From the NCBI GenBank assembly GCA_022316685.1, contig JAKJHU010000005.1, positions 13,060,707 to 13,124,706 of the forward strand: 64,000 nucleotides of DNA, given 5' to 3'. Position numbers and translations under genes: made by a program. The DNA comes from Progne subis subis (taxonomy: Eukaryota > Chordata > Aves > Passeriformes > Hirundinidae). Every line of letters starts with the position of its first letter. Within the stretch, counting starts at the first letter, position 1. The notes under the pieces are model-generated. The model had not been told where the DNA came from, did no database searches, and saw only the letters and a program-made list of their open reading frames with translations. Of this stretch, positions 1 through 13,146 are shown one piece after another.

Positions 1-3000
1 TACTATAAATTTGTGGCTAAATCACAATAAATTTAGTCAATTCTTTCTTTTTAGTACTCTTCCAGAGAAAAAAAACCAAAAAACCAAAAACCCACTGATT
101 ATTCAATTCAATTGATGCTGCTAAAATATCAAGAATATTGAAAGAAACAAGCATATTCCAAGCAGAAAAGCAAAGCAAGAAAACTATGTAATAACTCTTG
201 AAAATGTGCTGAAATGTTATAGTTCTCAACAATTCAGCAAGGAATTGTCAGAACTTGTGAAAGATTTTTATGAGATGTTTCCTTAATAACAGTGTTAAGA
301 ACTGGTGTTCCCCTGCAGAGTATCTTTTGCAACAATTATACTGCTAACAGCTACTGTTTCTGTCTGTACAAGGAGAAAAGTTTTCTAGAGTGGCCCAGTC
401 CAGCTGAATATTTACATCTAAATCCATATAAAATTGATTTAGATTCCAGGATAATTCTGCCTGACTCCTCAGACTCTCCTCAAAGGGAGGTTATTCAAGT
501 AATGTTGGTAGTCCCAGAGATACATCCAAAAATCTTCAACAGCAAGGCGAGAGGGCAAGCCTCTGTCACTGTGGAAGAGCAGGTAGAAAAGGGAGCAAGT
601 ATTGTCCTGCAGCTCCATGTGCTCTACATTTAGATTTGCTTCTGAAGCAAGCCAGCCCAGAAACAAATTCCTCATCTGGAATATGGCCCCAGTCCTGATG
701 GATTTCAGATTACTGTCTAAAATGTAATTATCTCTAATATGTATAACTGAGAGTCTGGAAGAAGAGACTTTGAATGCTGCTTTCCAAGATGCTTGTGAAG
801 TGCTGGCATGAGAAATTGGACAAAATAAAATAAGAGGGGAAGGCTAAAATAGAAGTGATAGACATTTATTAGCCATTTGTGGAAAGTGTTGGTCATCATG
901 AATTCTAAGTGGTGATAATGATGCGCTGTGATTGTGTGGTGACTCAGAGCTGACTCCAGAAGGCTGCAGCAGCTGCTGTGCTTCCAAGTCATCCTCTTCC
1001 CCACTGCTATGGGGAGCACTGCTAGTGGAGAAGCAGAGGTTTTGCCCATTCAGCCCAAGATAGAAGACTGGAGGCCGGGGAGGGAAAGCTGGCAGGCTGT
1101 CACAACTTCCTTCATTTTGTATTCCCCTTTTACTCTCATGGCAGTAACTCCGTCCAGTGACTGGAGGAGCAAACGCAGCTGGGACATTTCTACAGGAGGT
1201 CAACATTGGTGTATGGAGCACCTGTAAGAAGTGACTACTCTTCCTTTACTTGTGACTCAATAGCTGGTGGCTTGGCTGGGTCACTCACCCTTCTACCACA
1301 GGCAAGATGAGGATCTCTAAGTAGCCTCGGGGCTTCAGGGAAAGCAGAAAGTTTTGGGGCCCCAGAATTTTATTAGATGCTGTTATTCACTGTAAAGTGG
1401 GGTCTGCTTTAAATATGACTGGCAGCTCTTTCAAAACAGCTGGAGGTGGAGAGAAAGGTGGAGGAGTACAAGATGAGCTTCTTTCTTCAATGAGAGAGAG
1501 GGAGTGGGGAGGTGCATGACACTGAATCATATCTACACTCTTTTGTATTGAAAAATAGACTGAGAAGAGGCTCTGCTCCTGACACAGGCCTTCAGCCAGT
1601 GGGTATCTGTGGATGTTCAGAGCCCAGGAAACTGTCTCGCATGACTTGCTGCCATTAGGAGCCTCTCATGAAGCACTTCTTGCTAGGTATGTCTGTGTTG
1701 TGTTCTTTTACTTGTTTCAGATTTAGGGATTGAGGTCAGTGAAAAGCAGCTGCACTTTAATAGGCCTGGGGGTACACAGGGCTGTTTCACAGCTTTGGCA
1801 CATGGCACCTCTGTATCACAGAGTCTCTAGAGCAGTGCTTTTTCCCACTCTTCTCCCCAAACATTTTTGGTTTGGTCATTTGATTTAGAAACTTTCTATC
1901 CTTTAAATTTAATTTTTGTAGAAATAATTATAAACCAGCACAACATTGTACCTAACTTTGCCATGTGGCTGTTGTAGGTGCCAACCAGCTCGTTTCTGTC
2001 TTCATCCTCCCTCCACAATCTGACCCCGTGCTTTGCTGCTGTGGCTGCTGCAGGAGCTGGAGGAGAACATTAACACCCCTCCTGCAAGGTGTTTTTGATG
2101 GTAAATCTGATGCACTGTTTAAAGGAAAGGTGTCTGGGGGTCAATCACCAAGCCACATCTGATTGAGCGTGTTGTGCTCATATTTTGTTACAACATGTTG
2201 ATAGATGGCTTTTGGCCTTTAGAAGGACACAAGTTTTTCTCTTGACAGTATTTAACACGAGGCTGAAGTTTTCATTATCATCATATCATCTCAGGGAAGT
2301 CTTTACATTTGCTAAGCTAATCATTTAACATAGACATCTTCAATGAATAAAATCCCAAACAATCCCAAAGAAAGCCTTTTTTTGTATAATGGACTAATGT
2401 AACCTCATAATACCAAGAAGAATCTTTCAGAGGGAAGTGCTGCTAAGGTATGAAGAGAAATGAACTCAAACTACATGTGAATTGTAGTGATATTCTGAGA
2501 AAACATCTCTCACTTCAGCCCTTGGATGCTGCCTTGTAAACTTCTCTAATTGTCTTGGGAAAGTTTATGGTGCTTGATTCCCTTCCAAGGCCTAACCCAA
2601 GGTATGCAGCGAGGGACCAGAATGGCTCAGCATGGTTCCAGCTGGTGCTCTGGTTGATGTGGACATGGATAGCCTAGAGGGGCTGTAGAGTCAAGAGGAC
2701 ACAGTTACATAACTGCAGTCGCAACAGACATTTTACCTGATGAGCTCTGCACTGGAAGGAATGAAATCATTAATGCCACCCAGATCTTTCACTTCCCAGG
2801 TCTTGCATGTACAATTATCTTCCTTAATACATTTCTTTGACTTGCTTTACTGACCTATGCCTCAGTTTTCCTAATAAAACTTTTATTAATTACTCAAGAC
2901 AAAATTTCAAGTAGATAGTTTTTGTGGAGGGAGATGAAGGTTACAGAAAACGTGTTTGTATCTTTATTACAAGGGAACTAGAATGTTGCATTTGTGAACA

Positions 3001-4390
3001 CAGAATACTGATTCAATTATTTAAAATCAAACAGCTTTTGTTCAAGGTGAGAAAATGTAGTTTCTCTATTTTATTCACAGTAGAATTCTGCAGCCTTCAG
3101 TGGAATTATTCTAGTTTAAGGTTACTTAAAATTGGAAAGAACAAGACATCCCTTTTTAATTCTTCATTCTTTCTTTTCTGGTACTCGTTTCTCACACTTT
3201 TTTTAGTGTATACTGAGGATGAAGGAGATCTGTTGTGGTGTGTAAAAAATTCTGTGCTACCTCTGCTGTTTGTCTGAAAGCAGCTGAATACAGCTCTGCA
3301 ATGTCAAATGTCTTTGATTTGATTTAGACTGGACCAGATGTCAACAAATTGGAATTTAATGTTGTTGAGACAGAGGACAACGTAGGAAGCAAAAAGGGTT
3401 TCATTACAAATTACAATTAAAGAAAACATTCAGATGCAGTTGAGCAATTTTTATGTACTGCAACTTAAAACAATTAGGAAAAAATCAGAAATCCCATTTT
3501 TTTCTCATTCCTTATGAAGAAGTGAATGGGAATTTAGGACTTGTATCATAAAGCATGATCATGGTGGGTTTTTTGGTTTTCATCATAACTTTTATTTTTG
3601 AAATAACAGTCTGTGGTATATAAGGGGATATTATTCCTTGGCCCTTTTAAATTATACATGCTTTGCTTTATTCAGGGACTGTGATCCTGAACCTAGGACC
3701 TGCAATTCTTAATTTTGCAAAAAAGAGCAGTTCTTCTGATTATCCACGGCTGATTTTCTTCCTTCTCATTTTGTTGTTATCATGTTAAATATAACCAAAA
3801 TGTCTATCTTGAGATAACTAGTTTTATAGACAATTTTGAAATTATTTAAATCATATTCTCTCAGTACCAAGGTACAATAGCACTACAGTTTTTCTTGCCA
3901 ATTAAAACCAAAGCTTGAATTCAGTCTTTCAGACTCCCTTTTTTTCTTTACCTACCTTTTATCACATTCCCAATGTTTTATAGTAAAATAAAAAACATGT
4001 GCTTTATTATTGTTATGTTTATTATGATTATTATTTATCTCAAGTATGTAGAGGAGCAAGAAGGACAGAAAATACTAGAAAGATAATACAAATAGAGACA
4101 GACATCTATAAATGAGGCTTCATATATACTTCAGAAGGAGTGAATGGTTAAAAAATATAATTTGAAAGGAAGAACACATGGCAATGGAATCTATTGCTAA
4201 AACTTAAGATTATTCCTTCTCATGATTGAAGCAAAGGGCAAACTTATTCCCTACCTTTTTGCAAGGGTCTCAAAAGTCTGTTCCACTTTATCGATCCCAG
4301 GATGATTTTGCTGCTTTGGTAACAGCAAAACTTTGGTAACTCATGTTAGCTCTTATCTTTTCTACCCTTCAGCTTCTTTTCTGAGAAGAT
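1..4390. other. Unique AT-rich DNA, no supported gene
   Basis: No repeat family or known gene is recognised here. An A/C-only tract lies at 68-95 and T/A-rich stretches are scattered through it. Two frames look more protein-like than the rest: plus strand 292-633 (113 codons) and minus strand 844-1221 (125 codons, with an acidic SSGEEDDLEAQQLL segment). Neither has a convincing promoter, splice signals or recognisable domain, and overlapping frames are also open. I treat this as intergenic or intronic. Confidence 0.5.
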
Positions 4391-4993
4391 ATAGAATCAC
4401 AAGATAAAGTCATCAGGAAGGGACATTGGGACATGGGTGTTTAGTCCAACCTCCTGCTCAGGGCAGGGTCAGCTGTGTGCTCACCAGGTTGCTCGGTGTT
4501 CTCTCTGCCCATTATGTCTCACCCTCTTGACGCAAAGAGCCTTACTCCATCTTCTCACTTATTTTCCCAGATGTGCAGGGGAGCTACAGAAAGGACCCCC
4601 ACAAACCTCCTCTGCTGCAGGCTGAACCAGCCTTGCTTTATCAGCTTGTCCTCACAGAGTGAGTGCTCCAAGCCCTGACCATCTTGGTCCACTAAATCCT
4701 AGTTTATTTATGTCTTTCCTGTATTGGGAAGCACAAAATTGAATGCAGTACTATACAAGGAATGCTGTGTAAAGAGAGATGATTACTTTGCTCCATCTCT
4801 TCTAGTCACAGCTGAGAATATTGCTGTTCTCCTCTGTTGCCAAGGCACACTGCTGGCTCCTGCTCACTCTGTGTCTGCCAACACACCTTACATCTTGCCA
4901 GCAGCACTGCTCTCCTCAGCCAAGTCCAGCTGGCATAACTACAAGGAGCTCTTCCTTCCCCGGTGAAGGACCTTGCACTTGTCCTGTTGCCTC
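4391..4993 (-). mobile_element. CR1 LINE 3' end fragment, 5'-truncated
   Basis: Read on the top strand it starts with the reverse complement of a CR1 tail (ATAGAATCACAAGAT), followed by the familiar AGTCCAACCTCCTGCTCAGG segment. Further in are the landmarks of the avian CR1 3' region: AGCTTGTCCTCACAG, GTGCTCCAAGCCCTGACCAT, an AATTGAATGCAGTACT block, and AGGACCTTGCACTTGTCCTG at the far end. The element therefore points left. The many substitutions and small gaps suggest an old, inactive copy. The open frames inside it are by-products of the repeat. Confidence 0.9.
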
Positions 4994-5270
4994 AGTAAGT
5001 CTTTAGTTTGTGCTAAATTCCAGGGTTTTTATAAAACACACCTGCATGACTCAGAAAGAAATCCTCACCCTAACAGCAGAGTCTGGGTAGAAATTTTCTA
5101 TAAGGAGCAAAAGCCTATTACAGTGTTTAGAGAAAGAGAAGAACATCTTCAGTGAGCTGAGCATGTATTTTTCCATTAGTAGAGCAAACTTTTTCCTTTC
5201 AGTTATCTTTCTCAGAACAAAATCTGTGGGCCAGTCAATGTATTCAAAGAAAAATAAAATTAATCTTAGA

Positions 5271-5325
5271 AACATAAAATCCTATAGTATACTGAGTTGG
5301 AAGGGACCTGCATAGTGCAGTTCTC
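5271..5325 (-). mobile_element. Short CR1 3' tail fragment
   Basis: About 55 bases resemble the extreme 3' end of CR1 in reverse orientation: ACATAAAATCCTATAGTATA followed by GAGTTGGAAGGGACCTGCAT. GTTGGAAGGGACCT is the characteristic end-proximal motif. The fragment may be a separate insertion or a piece split from the element at 4391-4993. Confidence 0.65.
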
Positions 5326-5560
5326 AGTTGAGATAAATTTTTTGTTCTGTGATTTATTTAAAAATGTCATGCTAATACTTCCTGGATAACAGACTACTAC
5401 ATTGGACTATGCACACCCCAAATCTGAGGATTGTCTGCAATCACATCCAAGAAATCAGATCCTGCAGGAAACCCAGGACAAACATGAGCATATTTCTTTC
5501 TGTTGTAGGAGTCATCAGTGATTCTCTAGGAGAAGAGAATGTTGCCCCCACAGCAGCCTT

Positions 5561-5914
5561 CCAGTATCTGAAGTATCTAAAAGGAAGTTGGAGTAGGACA
5601 CTTCATCAGGAACTGTAGTGATAGGACAAGGGGAAATGACTTAAAACTGAAAAGCAATAGGTTTAGATTAGATGTCAGAAAGGAATTCTTTACTGTGAAG
5701 GTGGTAAGACACTGGAAGACACTGGAACAGGCTGCTCAGAGAAGTTGTGGATGCCCCAACTCTGGATTTGTCAAGGCCAGGCTGGACCAGGTTTTGAGCA
5801 CCCTGGTCTAGCAGAAGGTGTTCCAGCCCATGGCAGGGATGTTGGAACTAGAAGGTCTTTATAATCCTTCAGACCAAATCACTCTATGATTCCATGATTC
5901 TACTACTCTATGAC
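5561..5914 (+). mobile_element. CR1 LINE 3' end, plus orientation
   Basis: The CR1 landmarks occur in order. A CAGTATCTGAAG-like start is followed by AGTGATAGGACAAGGGGAAA, TTTAGATTAGATGTCAGAAA, GAATTCTTTACTGTGAAGGT, CAGAGAAGTTGTGGATGCCC, CAAGGCCAGGCTGGACCAGG and a tail of CTCTATGATTCCATGATTCT type. The tail at 5880-5914 is the diagnostic CR1 terminus. A 12-13 base block around 5708-5730 (ACACTGGAAG) is locally duplicated. With the two minus-oriented fragments to its left, it makes a local inverted arrangement of CR1 3' ends. Confidence 0.93.
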
Positions 5915-8900
5915 TCAAAATTGTTATGCAAGCCTATAATGCTTTTTTTTTTGAGGTGTAAATTCAGTTCTGTGATGGATGCCTGGTTTCCTTAAGAGCA
6001 CCTTGAAATTACTCTCAGAGTAGCAGGTATGTTGTGATAATCTGAACTTCTCCCCACTTTGTCCCTTCTTTTCTACAGTTCTGCTGAGATTTGGAAGTTG
6101 AAATTTACTGAATTGTCTAGTTTATTAATCTCTTAGTACCATACTCATCACTATGGTTTGAACTTTTGTTTGATTACCAAAGCTTTATTGTGTTTCACCA
6201 GCATATGATAAAGAGAAAACAAGTTACTTACTATTATCCAAGCTTTATTCTTCCAACAGGATGCTAAAACAAGCTAACTGCCTGTTGCTCATCATCTCAA
6301 GGTAGGAGTACTATATAATGGTACTTCAGCTCTCACACCTTTGTGCAGTGTAATTATAATTATATTACTGGAACAAATGCTATCTAACCTGCCCGAGGCA
6401 ACAAAAGCTTTAATCTACAATTATTACTTCCTGTGCTTGTTGCCTTCATGTTTCTTCTGCAGACTACATTGGATCATTCCAGTATGAAATTAATCTCTTG
6501 AAGAAGATAAATGGTTTTTTTCTTTCTAGTTAAAATATGTTCTTGGTTTTCTAGTCATAAACATCTTATTTAAGAGGGGTATGTTTTTGTAGAATGAACA
6601 CAAGACTTGAACATTTTAAAATAGCTGCCTTTTACACAGAGATTAAATGTGCTTTCACTGGCCTTCTTTGAGTAAGAAATCGGAGAATTTGAGTTCCCTT
6701 CTAACCTAAATAATTGTGTGGCTAGCCTGCACATCCTTTTTGTAGGAGGTATAATTTTATTTTCAATTTCAAGAGATATAATAAATCATTGTTATAGTAT
6801 AGGAATAATTTTGATTATGAAATCTCTACATCAGCTCATTGTTAAATTTTAAATTCCTAAAGTCCTCAAAGTCTTTCAATACTTTCAGAAAATATTGAAC
6901 ATATTTGAAAGGGGAGATACAAAAATTTAATCCTAGGAGTTGCAATTTCTTTTTTGACTTCAAACTGTCACTTCAGATTTAGAAGTTGTTTCTTCTGACA
7001 GATAAAAAAATGTGTATGTACGGATACAAACCTTCAGATTAGTTTGTTTGTGGAATATTTAACTTTTCATTTGTTTCATGTGCGTTTTTTCATCTAGTAT
7101 CAGGTGATTATGGAAAAAAACCAACCCCCCTTTTTTTATCCTGTTGTTGATCAGCAGTATTATCATTAACAGTTCCAAAAGCTAAGGAACTAAGTGAGAA
7201 CTACTGCTGCTCTTATTTTGGAAGATGCAGAAATCCAAAAGCTATTATGATCAAGATTTTCCTGTTAATAAAAATGGCTTTATTAAAAAAAAAATGGTTT
7301 CTTGTCTCTGTGGCTAGCTTCTGGGAACAAACAGACTTTTAAATTTTGATTTAAAATGCAAGAGAAAGATAAAACATTAATATTTAATGTTAGTGGGTTA
7401 AATCTGTGCTAGGGAGTAGGGAGTGACCTGTAAGTTCAAATGTTATTAAAACAAAAAGTAAAGAATTTCTTTTGTTATTTGTCTTACAGCTTTCATCTTT
7501 CCTCATCTCTCCCCAACTAGGAGACAGAATAGGATTTTGAATACTGGTAGGTATAGCAGTTCAGAAGGTAAATCCTTCCCTACAAAAATTTTCAATTTTT
7601 TTTTCTATATTCTTCACATATTATATCGTTTCTTTAGTATATTCCTATTAAACTTTAAAAATATAACATTGCTTTTATAATTTCAAAATTTGTTTAGCAA
7701 CCAAGTATTTCCTAATGGTCTATTGTGCCAAAAAATATGTCAGAAAGGAAACTTAACACACAAAAACCTACCCTGGCAGTGCCATTGAAGTTGGGAAAAT
7801 AATATCCAAACTGTTATAAAGCAGAACTGGTCACTGTTTAAGGTATAACATGTTGAATGGTTTCAGAGAAGGTTGCAATAGCATGATTTCAACATATGTT
7901 AGGCATATGGCAAGAGGAATCAGGCAGCATTTTATAGCTGCAGGCTTACATCAAACGCTCAATTCATTTGTACGGACACAAGTGTTAGTTCCACTTATGA
8001 GATTCTAGGATATCTCACCCAGGGCCTTGAGGAGACCCATGTCCTCCTATTGCAGCAGTAGGAGGGATGTGAGGATGCGCAAGGCCATGCCCAATGGTAC
8101 AGCCTGCCTTTCTGGGGGCAACTGCATGTGGCTGTGCTGGCTCTCAGCCTATTCCCTGCAGGGTGTTCTCTCTAAGACATCATCGATCTGCCAGGTGTGC
8201 ATGGAGCTGAAAGTTCTATGGGAAATATGTGCCATTCTGTAGCAGCAGTTAGGAAGCAAGTGAAGTATTGCAGAGTAACTGAAAAGTCACTAAATTACCA
8301 TATCTGAACAGCTGGATCCTGCTTCAGCTTCACGTGCAGACAAATAAAACCTACTCATTAATTCAAACTGTTCTTTAATGGAGAAAAAACTGTGTATTCT
8401 CATAGATTATACCTCTGTCTTAATTTAGGATTGCCATAAGCTAATTTTGTTTCTGAGCATTCAGAGGATTTTTGACAATGACTTTATGCAGTATGGAATT
8501 AAAAATTAACAACACCAGAAATTCACCCAGTTTATTAGCATGTCCCTTAAGCAGACACACCTGCACCTAAACTCCTCCTGATGGACATTTGTTCTAAAGC
8601 TTTAAATTACATAAATGCCATAGGGTATCTATTCTATTAAAAAGCTAAATCTCTCCTTCTACAATTCAATACATTATTTATGATATTCAGAGAAAATTTA
8701 AAAAACAAACAAAAAAAACCCCAGAATATTTTTTCATTTCTTCTTTGAAACAATAGTCTAAATATTTGAAAATCTTTCTTAATAAATGGCATCTTCCAGA
8801 TGTTTTATTTGCTTCATCTGGACATATCTTTCAATGAAGCAATACACTGCACACAAAGCTTTTCTTTCTTGCTACCCTACCCCACAAAAAAAGACCTTGA

Positions 8901-9010
8901 TGATGGTGATGGTGAGCGTTGAATCAGAGATCATCTACATTTGAGGAACATGCTCTTTCCCTTCCTTTGTTTTTGAGGAACATTTACTGAGCTTAAATTC
9001 TGAGACCTTC
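5915..9010. other. AT-rich unique DNA, no supported gene
   Basis: No gene or recognised repeat family is seen. It holds short T and A runs, an A-rich stretch near 8699-8722, and a somewhat GC-richer patch at 8020-8240. That patch contains an open frame of 71 codons with no recognisable domain. The lower half (6300-7750) is very A/T-rich. Confidence 0.5.
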
Positions 9011-9015
9011 AAGGT
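9011..9015. repeat. Left target-site duplication of solo LTR
   Basis: AAGGT lies immediately before the TGTCTC terminus of the LTR and is repeated exactly at 9685-9689 after the ...CAACA terminus. The length of 5 bp is typical of ERVL-type (class III) integration in birds. Confidence 0.85.
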
Positions 9016-9684
9016 TGTCTCGGTTTGAAAAAGACAGGTGTCTGCTAAGGAGAGGCAGGCCTCTCTAGGAAATGAGGAATTTAAATCCTTCCCTCCGTGT
9101 TATTATAATTTGGAAGATTAAAAGAAAAACTTTTCGGTCAGAGCTATGGGGAAAAGGAATAACAGTCCTTTACTAGTAAATATAACAGGACAGACAAACA
9201 ACAACAGCACTTATAATAACAGTAAAACAGAACCAAGAACCCCAAATGCAAACGGTGGAAGCTCCCGGCGCTGATGGCTGGAAGCTGGAAGCGGTGGACT
9301 GTCCTAGGCAGGCAGGGGGTGTCCTGGCAGGCAAGGTGGGCAGTGCCGGAGAACCCGCAGCGGCTGGACCCAGGTTGACCCAAAATCCAGCAGGACAGTG
9401 AAGAAACTCCGAATTCCTGGGCACTCCAACAGATGGTAGAATTCCCAGGACCAAACTCCTCCGTTAGCCGTGGACTCCAGGCAGCCAGCAGTCGCCCGAT
9501 CCGTGCTCCCCGGAAGACTGAGAGCAGTGAGCCCGCAGCTCAGCTCTCCCGGGAGCCTCCTCCCTCCCCCAAAACCAAGTGATCAACTTCTTTTGTCAGG
9601 TTAAGCACCGCTTAACTATCCCTACTTAAAAATCTAGCAACTCATGGGGGGGAAAAATTCTACAGGAGAACTTAACCCTCAACA
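9016..9684 (-). mobile_element. Solo LTR of a passerine endogenous retrovirus (ERVL-like)
   Basis: This is a 669-bp element with TG...CA ends, beginning TGTCTCGGTTTGAAAAAGAC and ending TTAACCCTCAACA on the top strand. It is flanked by a perfect 5-bp duplication (AAGGT) with no retroviral internal sequence on either side, which is the structure of a solo LTR left by recombination. The central part (9250-9560) is clearly richer in G+C than the flanks. I place the LTR sense on the minus strand. In that direction it starts TGTTGAGGGTTAAG, has a TATA-like TTTTTAAG near the start, has an AGTAAAGGACTGTT signal-like stretch late in the element, and ends CAAACCGAGACA. Orientation is less certain than identity. 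Open frames inside it are not genes. Confidence 0.92.
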
Positions 9685-9689
9685 AAGGT
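9685..9689. repeat. Right target-site duplication of solo LTR
   Basis: AAGGT is an exact copy of 9011-9015 and marks the right edge of the insertion. Confidence 0.85.
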
Positions 9690-12600
9690 TTTCACAGCAA
9701 AAATTTGTAATGAGTTGGGCCTGGCTTGTCTGAGATGCCATCTTTTTCCTCAGGTAATAATGATGCAGAGTGTCTTTTCAAGTTTGTGCCTTGCCTGTGA
9801 TTTTACAAGGACTGTTTGTTTGAAACTTTTGTTTTTGTTAGTTGTGAAGGTGCTCTAAGCTTGTAGTGCAGTGAGGGAGCAGCAGACTGAAACACAAGAC
9901 CTTTCTAAATGCTAGGTAGGTCACCAAAAATTTACTAGGTTTAACCCGATTCTCTGAAGTTTACATGAAAGTTAACTAAATTTGCCTATACTCTTGCTGA
10001 CTTGCCCATACTGTCGTTGGACAAAAAATAAATTAGAAATTTAATAAAAGTATCTTTCCAATTAAATAAAAAATACCAATGCACCACCTACAGAAATGCA
10101 TGGCAGCAGGGAAGCTTGAAAGTCAAATGCTAATGCATTTTATCATGTCCTGCAGAAAGTTCTTCTCTTTGAGCTTCCCTGGTGGCAGACATGAGAACTT
10201 TGACATGGGTGATTCCCAGAAATGTACCATGGCCTCATCTGAACAGAGACTGGGTCAGACACTCAGTAATGGAATGAGCTTCCCTGGCTGAGGGGACATA
10301 CACCACTCAAACCTGCCAGCTGCCTGCTGTTCCATGCCCAAACCTGAAGAAAACATTTTGAAGAAGTCTACACAAACATTTCAAAGTTACTATTTTTCCC
10401 CCATTCTTTCTTTCTTTTTCAGTCACTGGGCTTAATGTGGAGAGTAGAAGATAAGAATACTAGAATGTCACTGTAAGACAAATTGGGGGGATCTTGGATG
10501 CAGGGGTATGTCTATCACTGCTTTTAAAGTGATCAGATTTCATCATATCTAAATGTGACACGTTTGGGAGTACAGCATCACTTTAACGGCTAAAGCCTAG
10601 TTAGTGATCAGATGAAGTATTGAATTAATTTGGTGAGCCTGGAATATATAAATCACAAGGAAAATAGACACTTAAAAATAGTTTGTCAAATTATGGATGA
10701 AGATCAGATGAAAGAAATAAAAAATAGAAACAGAACAGCCTTTGGAACGTCAGTGGGATCCATCAAAGTCTAATCATTATACAGCTCTGGCATTTTGCTT
10801 CAGTGTGGGGGTCCCCCAAGCACTTCAGGTTGGTGGCTTGCTGAGTAAATGTCAGTTTAATGCTGTTTTCCTGTTTTTGGAGAAAACTCCTGTAGGGTCT
10901 CTCAGCTAACCAGTTAGATTATGTCCTCACTGCCTGCAGTCAAGCATAAATGTTAGTTCTAAAAGTAGTTGCTTTCTTACCTTGTTTCTATTTCACTCAG
11001 TGACGTCAGGTATTTTAGCCATCAAAGGTCCAAGACCAGCTATTTTTGAACAATGAGCTAGTGGTGGGTTTGATGTTTCTTGCAAATCATATCCTTGGGT
11101 GCATGCCAGTGTATTTGACACGCACACCATTATGACAGTTAAAATTATTATGCATAGATGATGTAGCCCAGTGAACACACAGGAGACATGTTCCTCTCTG
11201 CTTCTTTGTCATGAGCACCAACAAATAGAAAAACTTGTCTCTGTTCTTCTGTTACATATGGTATGGGGAGAGAGAGGCTTGTCACTTTCCTATTTGCAGG
11301 GTATGTGTCTGATCATGGTTGCATGCTATATTTCTTCATTAAAACATGTTTCACACAAAACAGGGAGAAAATATTTTTGTGAGTATTAGTTAATTTAAAA
11401 AAGCATCATCACCTAATAAAGAAAGTAATGCAGTTCAATATTGTGTTCTAAATACTATAAGCATCCAAAGCAACTTACAGTGTGCCATACAAACAACATA
11501 ATCCCTGCATCAACAGGGCATCACAGTCTAAATGCATACTAAGCAGGCACAGTATAGTGACCTTTCCTTGTATATCTGTTTTATGGACACCTAACTACCA
11601 ACGTATGTATTTTATGAAAAAATATGCATAGAAGAATTAATAGCATTAGAGATGGGCAAAACTAGGGGAGAGGGTTCATTTACTGACCTTCTGTAATAAT
11701 TTTTATTTAATTTGGGGTCAAAGTTGGAACTTTTCCATGGGGCTGAGCAGTCTTCCCTGAGATAGAGCACTAAGAGCGGAGAGAGTCTCAGTTTCAGTTT
11801 CAGCCAGACCTGATAGTTTACAGCCTAACCTCTTGCATGTTTTTTTCTTAAGAAGTCCCTTGCTAAGGCAAGGCACAGGCATGGGCATGCTTTGACTCAC
11901 CTGACTTCTCTGCATAGCTCCCTGTCAGGCTCTGTGAAAGGTTGGACTGTAAACCTTGGGACTGTGTACATCTGTGAGTTACGGTGGGAGCAGAAGCTCT
12001 GCATTTAGACAAATACCAGGTTTATGTTTTCATAGGACATCAGCTCACAAAGTTCTGCTAGTAGTAAACAGAAGCTGAGGTGAGGTTGCCATTGAATTTC
12101 TCTCTTTGCTAAAGAGTGAATCTGTGATAAAGCAACAGAGCAGCCATGTTTAAATTTGCAGTCTAATATCTCACATGCAGATATTTTCTTAGCATATGGG
12201 TGTAAATTTTTAAAAGATAAGAAAGCATCACTACTTGGAATAACTTTGATTTAGTTACAGTCAGATTATTATAATGTTTTTATGCTGGGTTTTTGTACAT
12301 AAAATATAAATGAAAGCAGCTATTAAGATTCCGCCTTTTACTGCATCATAACGTGCTGCTATTTTTAAATAATCATCCCTTAATGCATCACATGCTTCAT
12401 TTTCATTAAATAAACATTTCAAATGTGTAAAAGTCATATTCATTTGTAATTTTTAAATATAAGCTAATGGGCATACCTCTCTATGAATACATGCTATTTT
12501 ATCTATTTCATAAAAAGAATTAGTTATATTAAAATAAAGGGGGTTCTTCCCTTTTTTTTTTTTTCCCCCTAAATTTCTTCTTCTCTTTTAATCTTCAATA

Positions 12601-12983
12601 TATGTTAAAACAAGTCAAATACACTTAGTATTTGTCCCATTCTCTCTGTTTCCTCTTGGCTCTAGGGCTCCAGCTCCAAAGAGCTGAGAAGTTGCAACTG
12701 TCTATACGAACTGTACTTGTCAACACACTGCACTGCACATTCCACTTACAGCTTTGCCTATTATCCATCCTCTGCATTTTTTCTCTTTATGGTACCAGGA
12801 CCCATTAAACCCAGGCTTCTTGCAGCTTCTAAGCTTCCGTAGAATGTGCCATTGATAGCATGCTGCCCCTGGTTCTGAGCTAGATGCCAGTGTAATTGCT
12901 GGAAAGGCAATAGGAGTTGAATTAAATCCCTCAATAATAATTTTCTGGCCAATGGGATATGCTGATCAAATGTCTTTCACAAA
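9690..12983. other. AT-rich unique DNA, no supported gene
   Basis: No gene is recognised. A pyrimidine/T run lies near 12549-12566. The open frames here are 60-72 codons, the length expected by chance at this base composition, and have no visible domains. Confidence 0.5.
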
Positions 12984-13146
12984 GAATCACAGAATTCTGT
13001 GACCGCATGGCTGAATTGGGAAGAGACCTGTGTTGATTGCCCAGTACAAGCCCTGCTCAGGCAGGGTCACCCACACCAGATTGCATGGGGCTGTGTACAA
13101 CCAGGGTTCAAATATCTTCAATGACAGAGTCTCCACAACCTCTCTG
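12984..13146 (-). mobile_element. CR1 LINE 3' fragment
   Basis: On the top strand it starts GAATCACAGAATTCTGTGAC, then CCCTGCTCAGGCAGGGTCAC, TTCAAATATCTTCAATGACA and AGTCTCCACAACCTCTCTGG, which are in order the reverse complement of the CR1 3' end. The match fades after about 13146, so the copy is strongly 5'-truncated or decayed. It is inactive. Confidence 0.88.

Noticed and set aside
4437..5006. Several 60-80 codon frames on the plus strand
   Set aside because: They lie antisense inside the CR1 3' fragment.
9144..9454. Two minus frames of 79 and 93 codons
   Set aside because: They are inside the solo LTR; no retroviral protein motif is present.
12261..12443. 60-codon minus frame
   Set aside because: Chance length in AT-rich DNA with no domain or conserved context visible.
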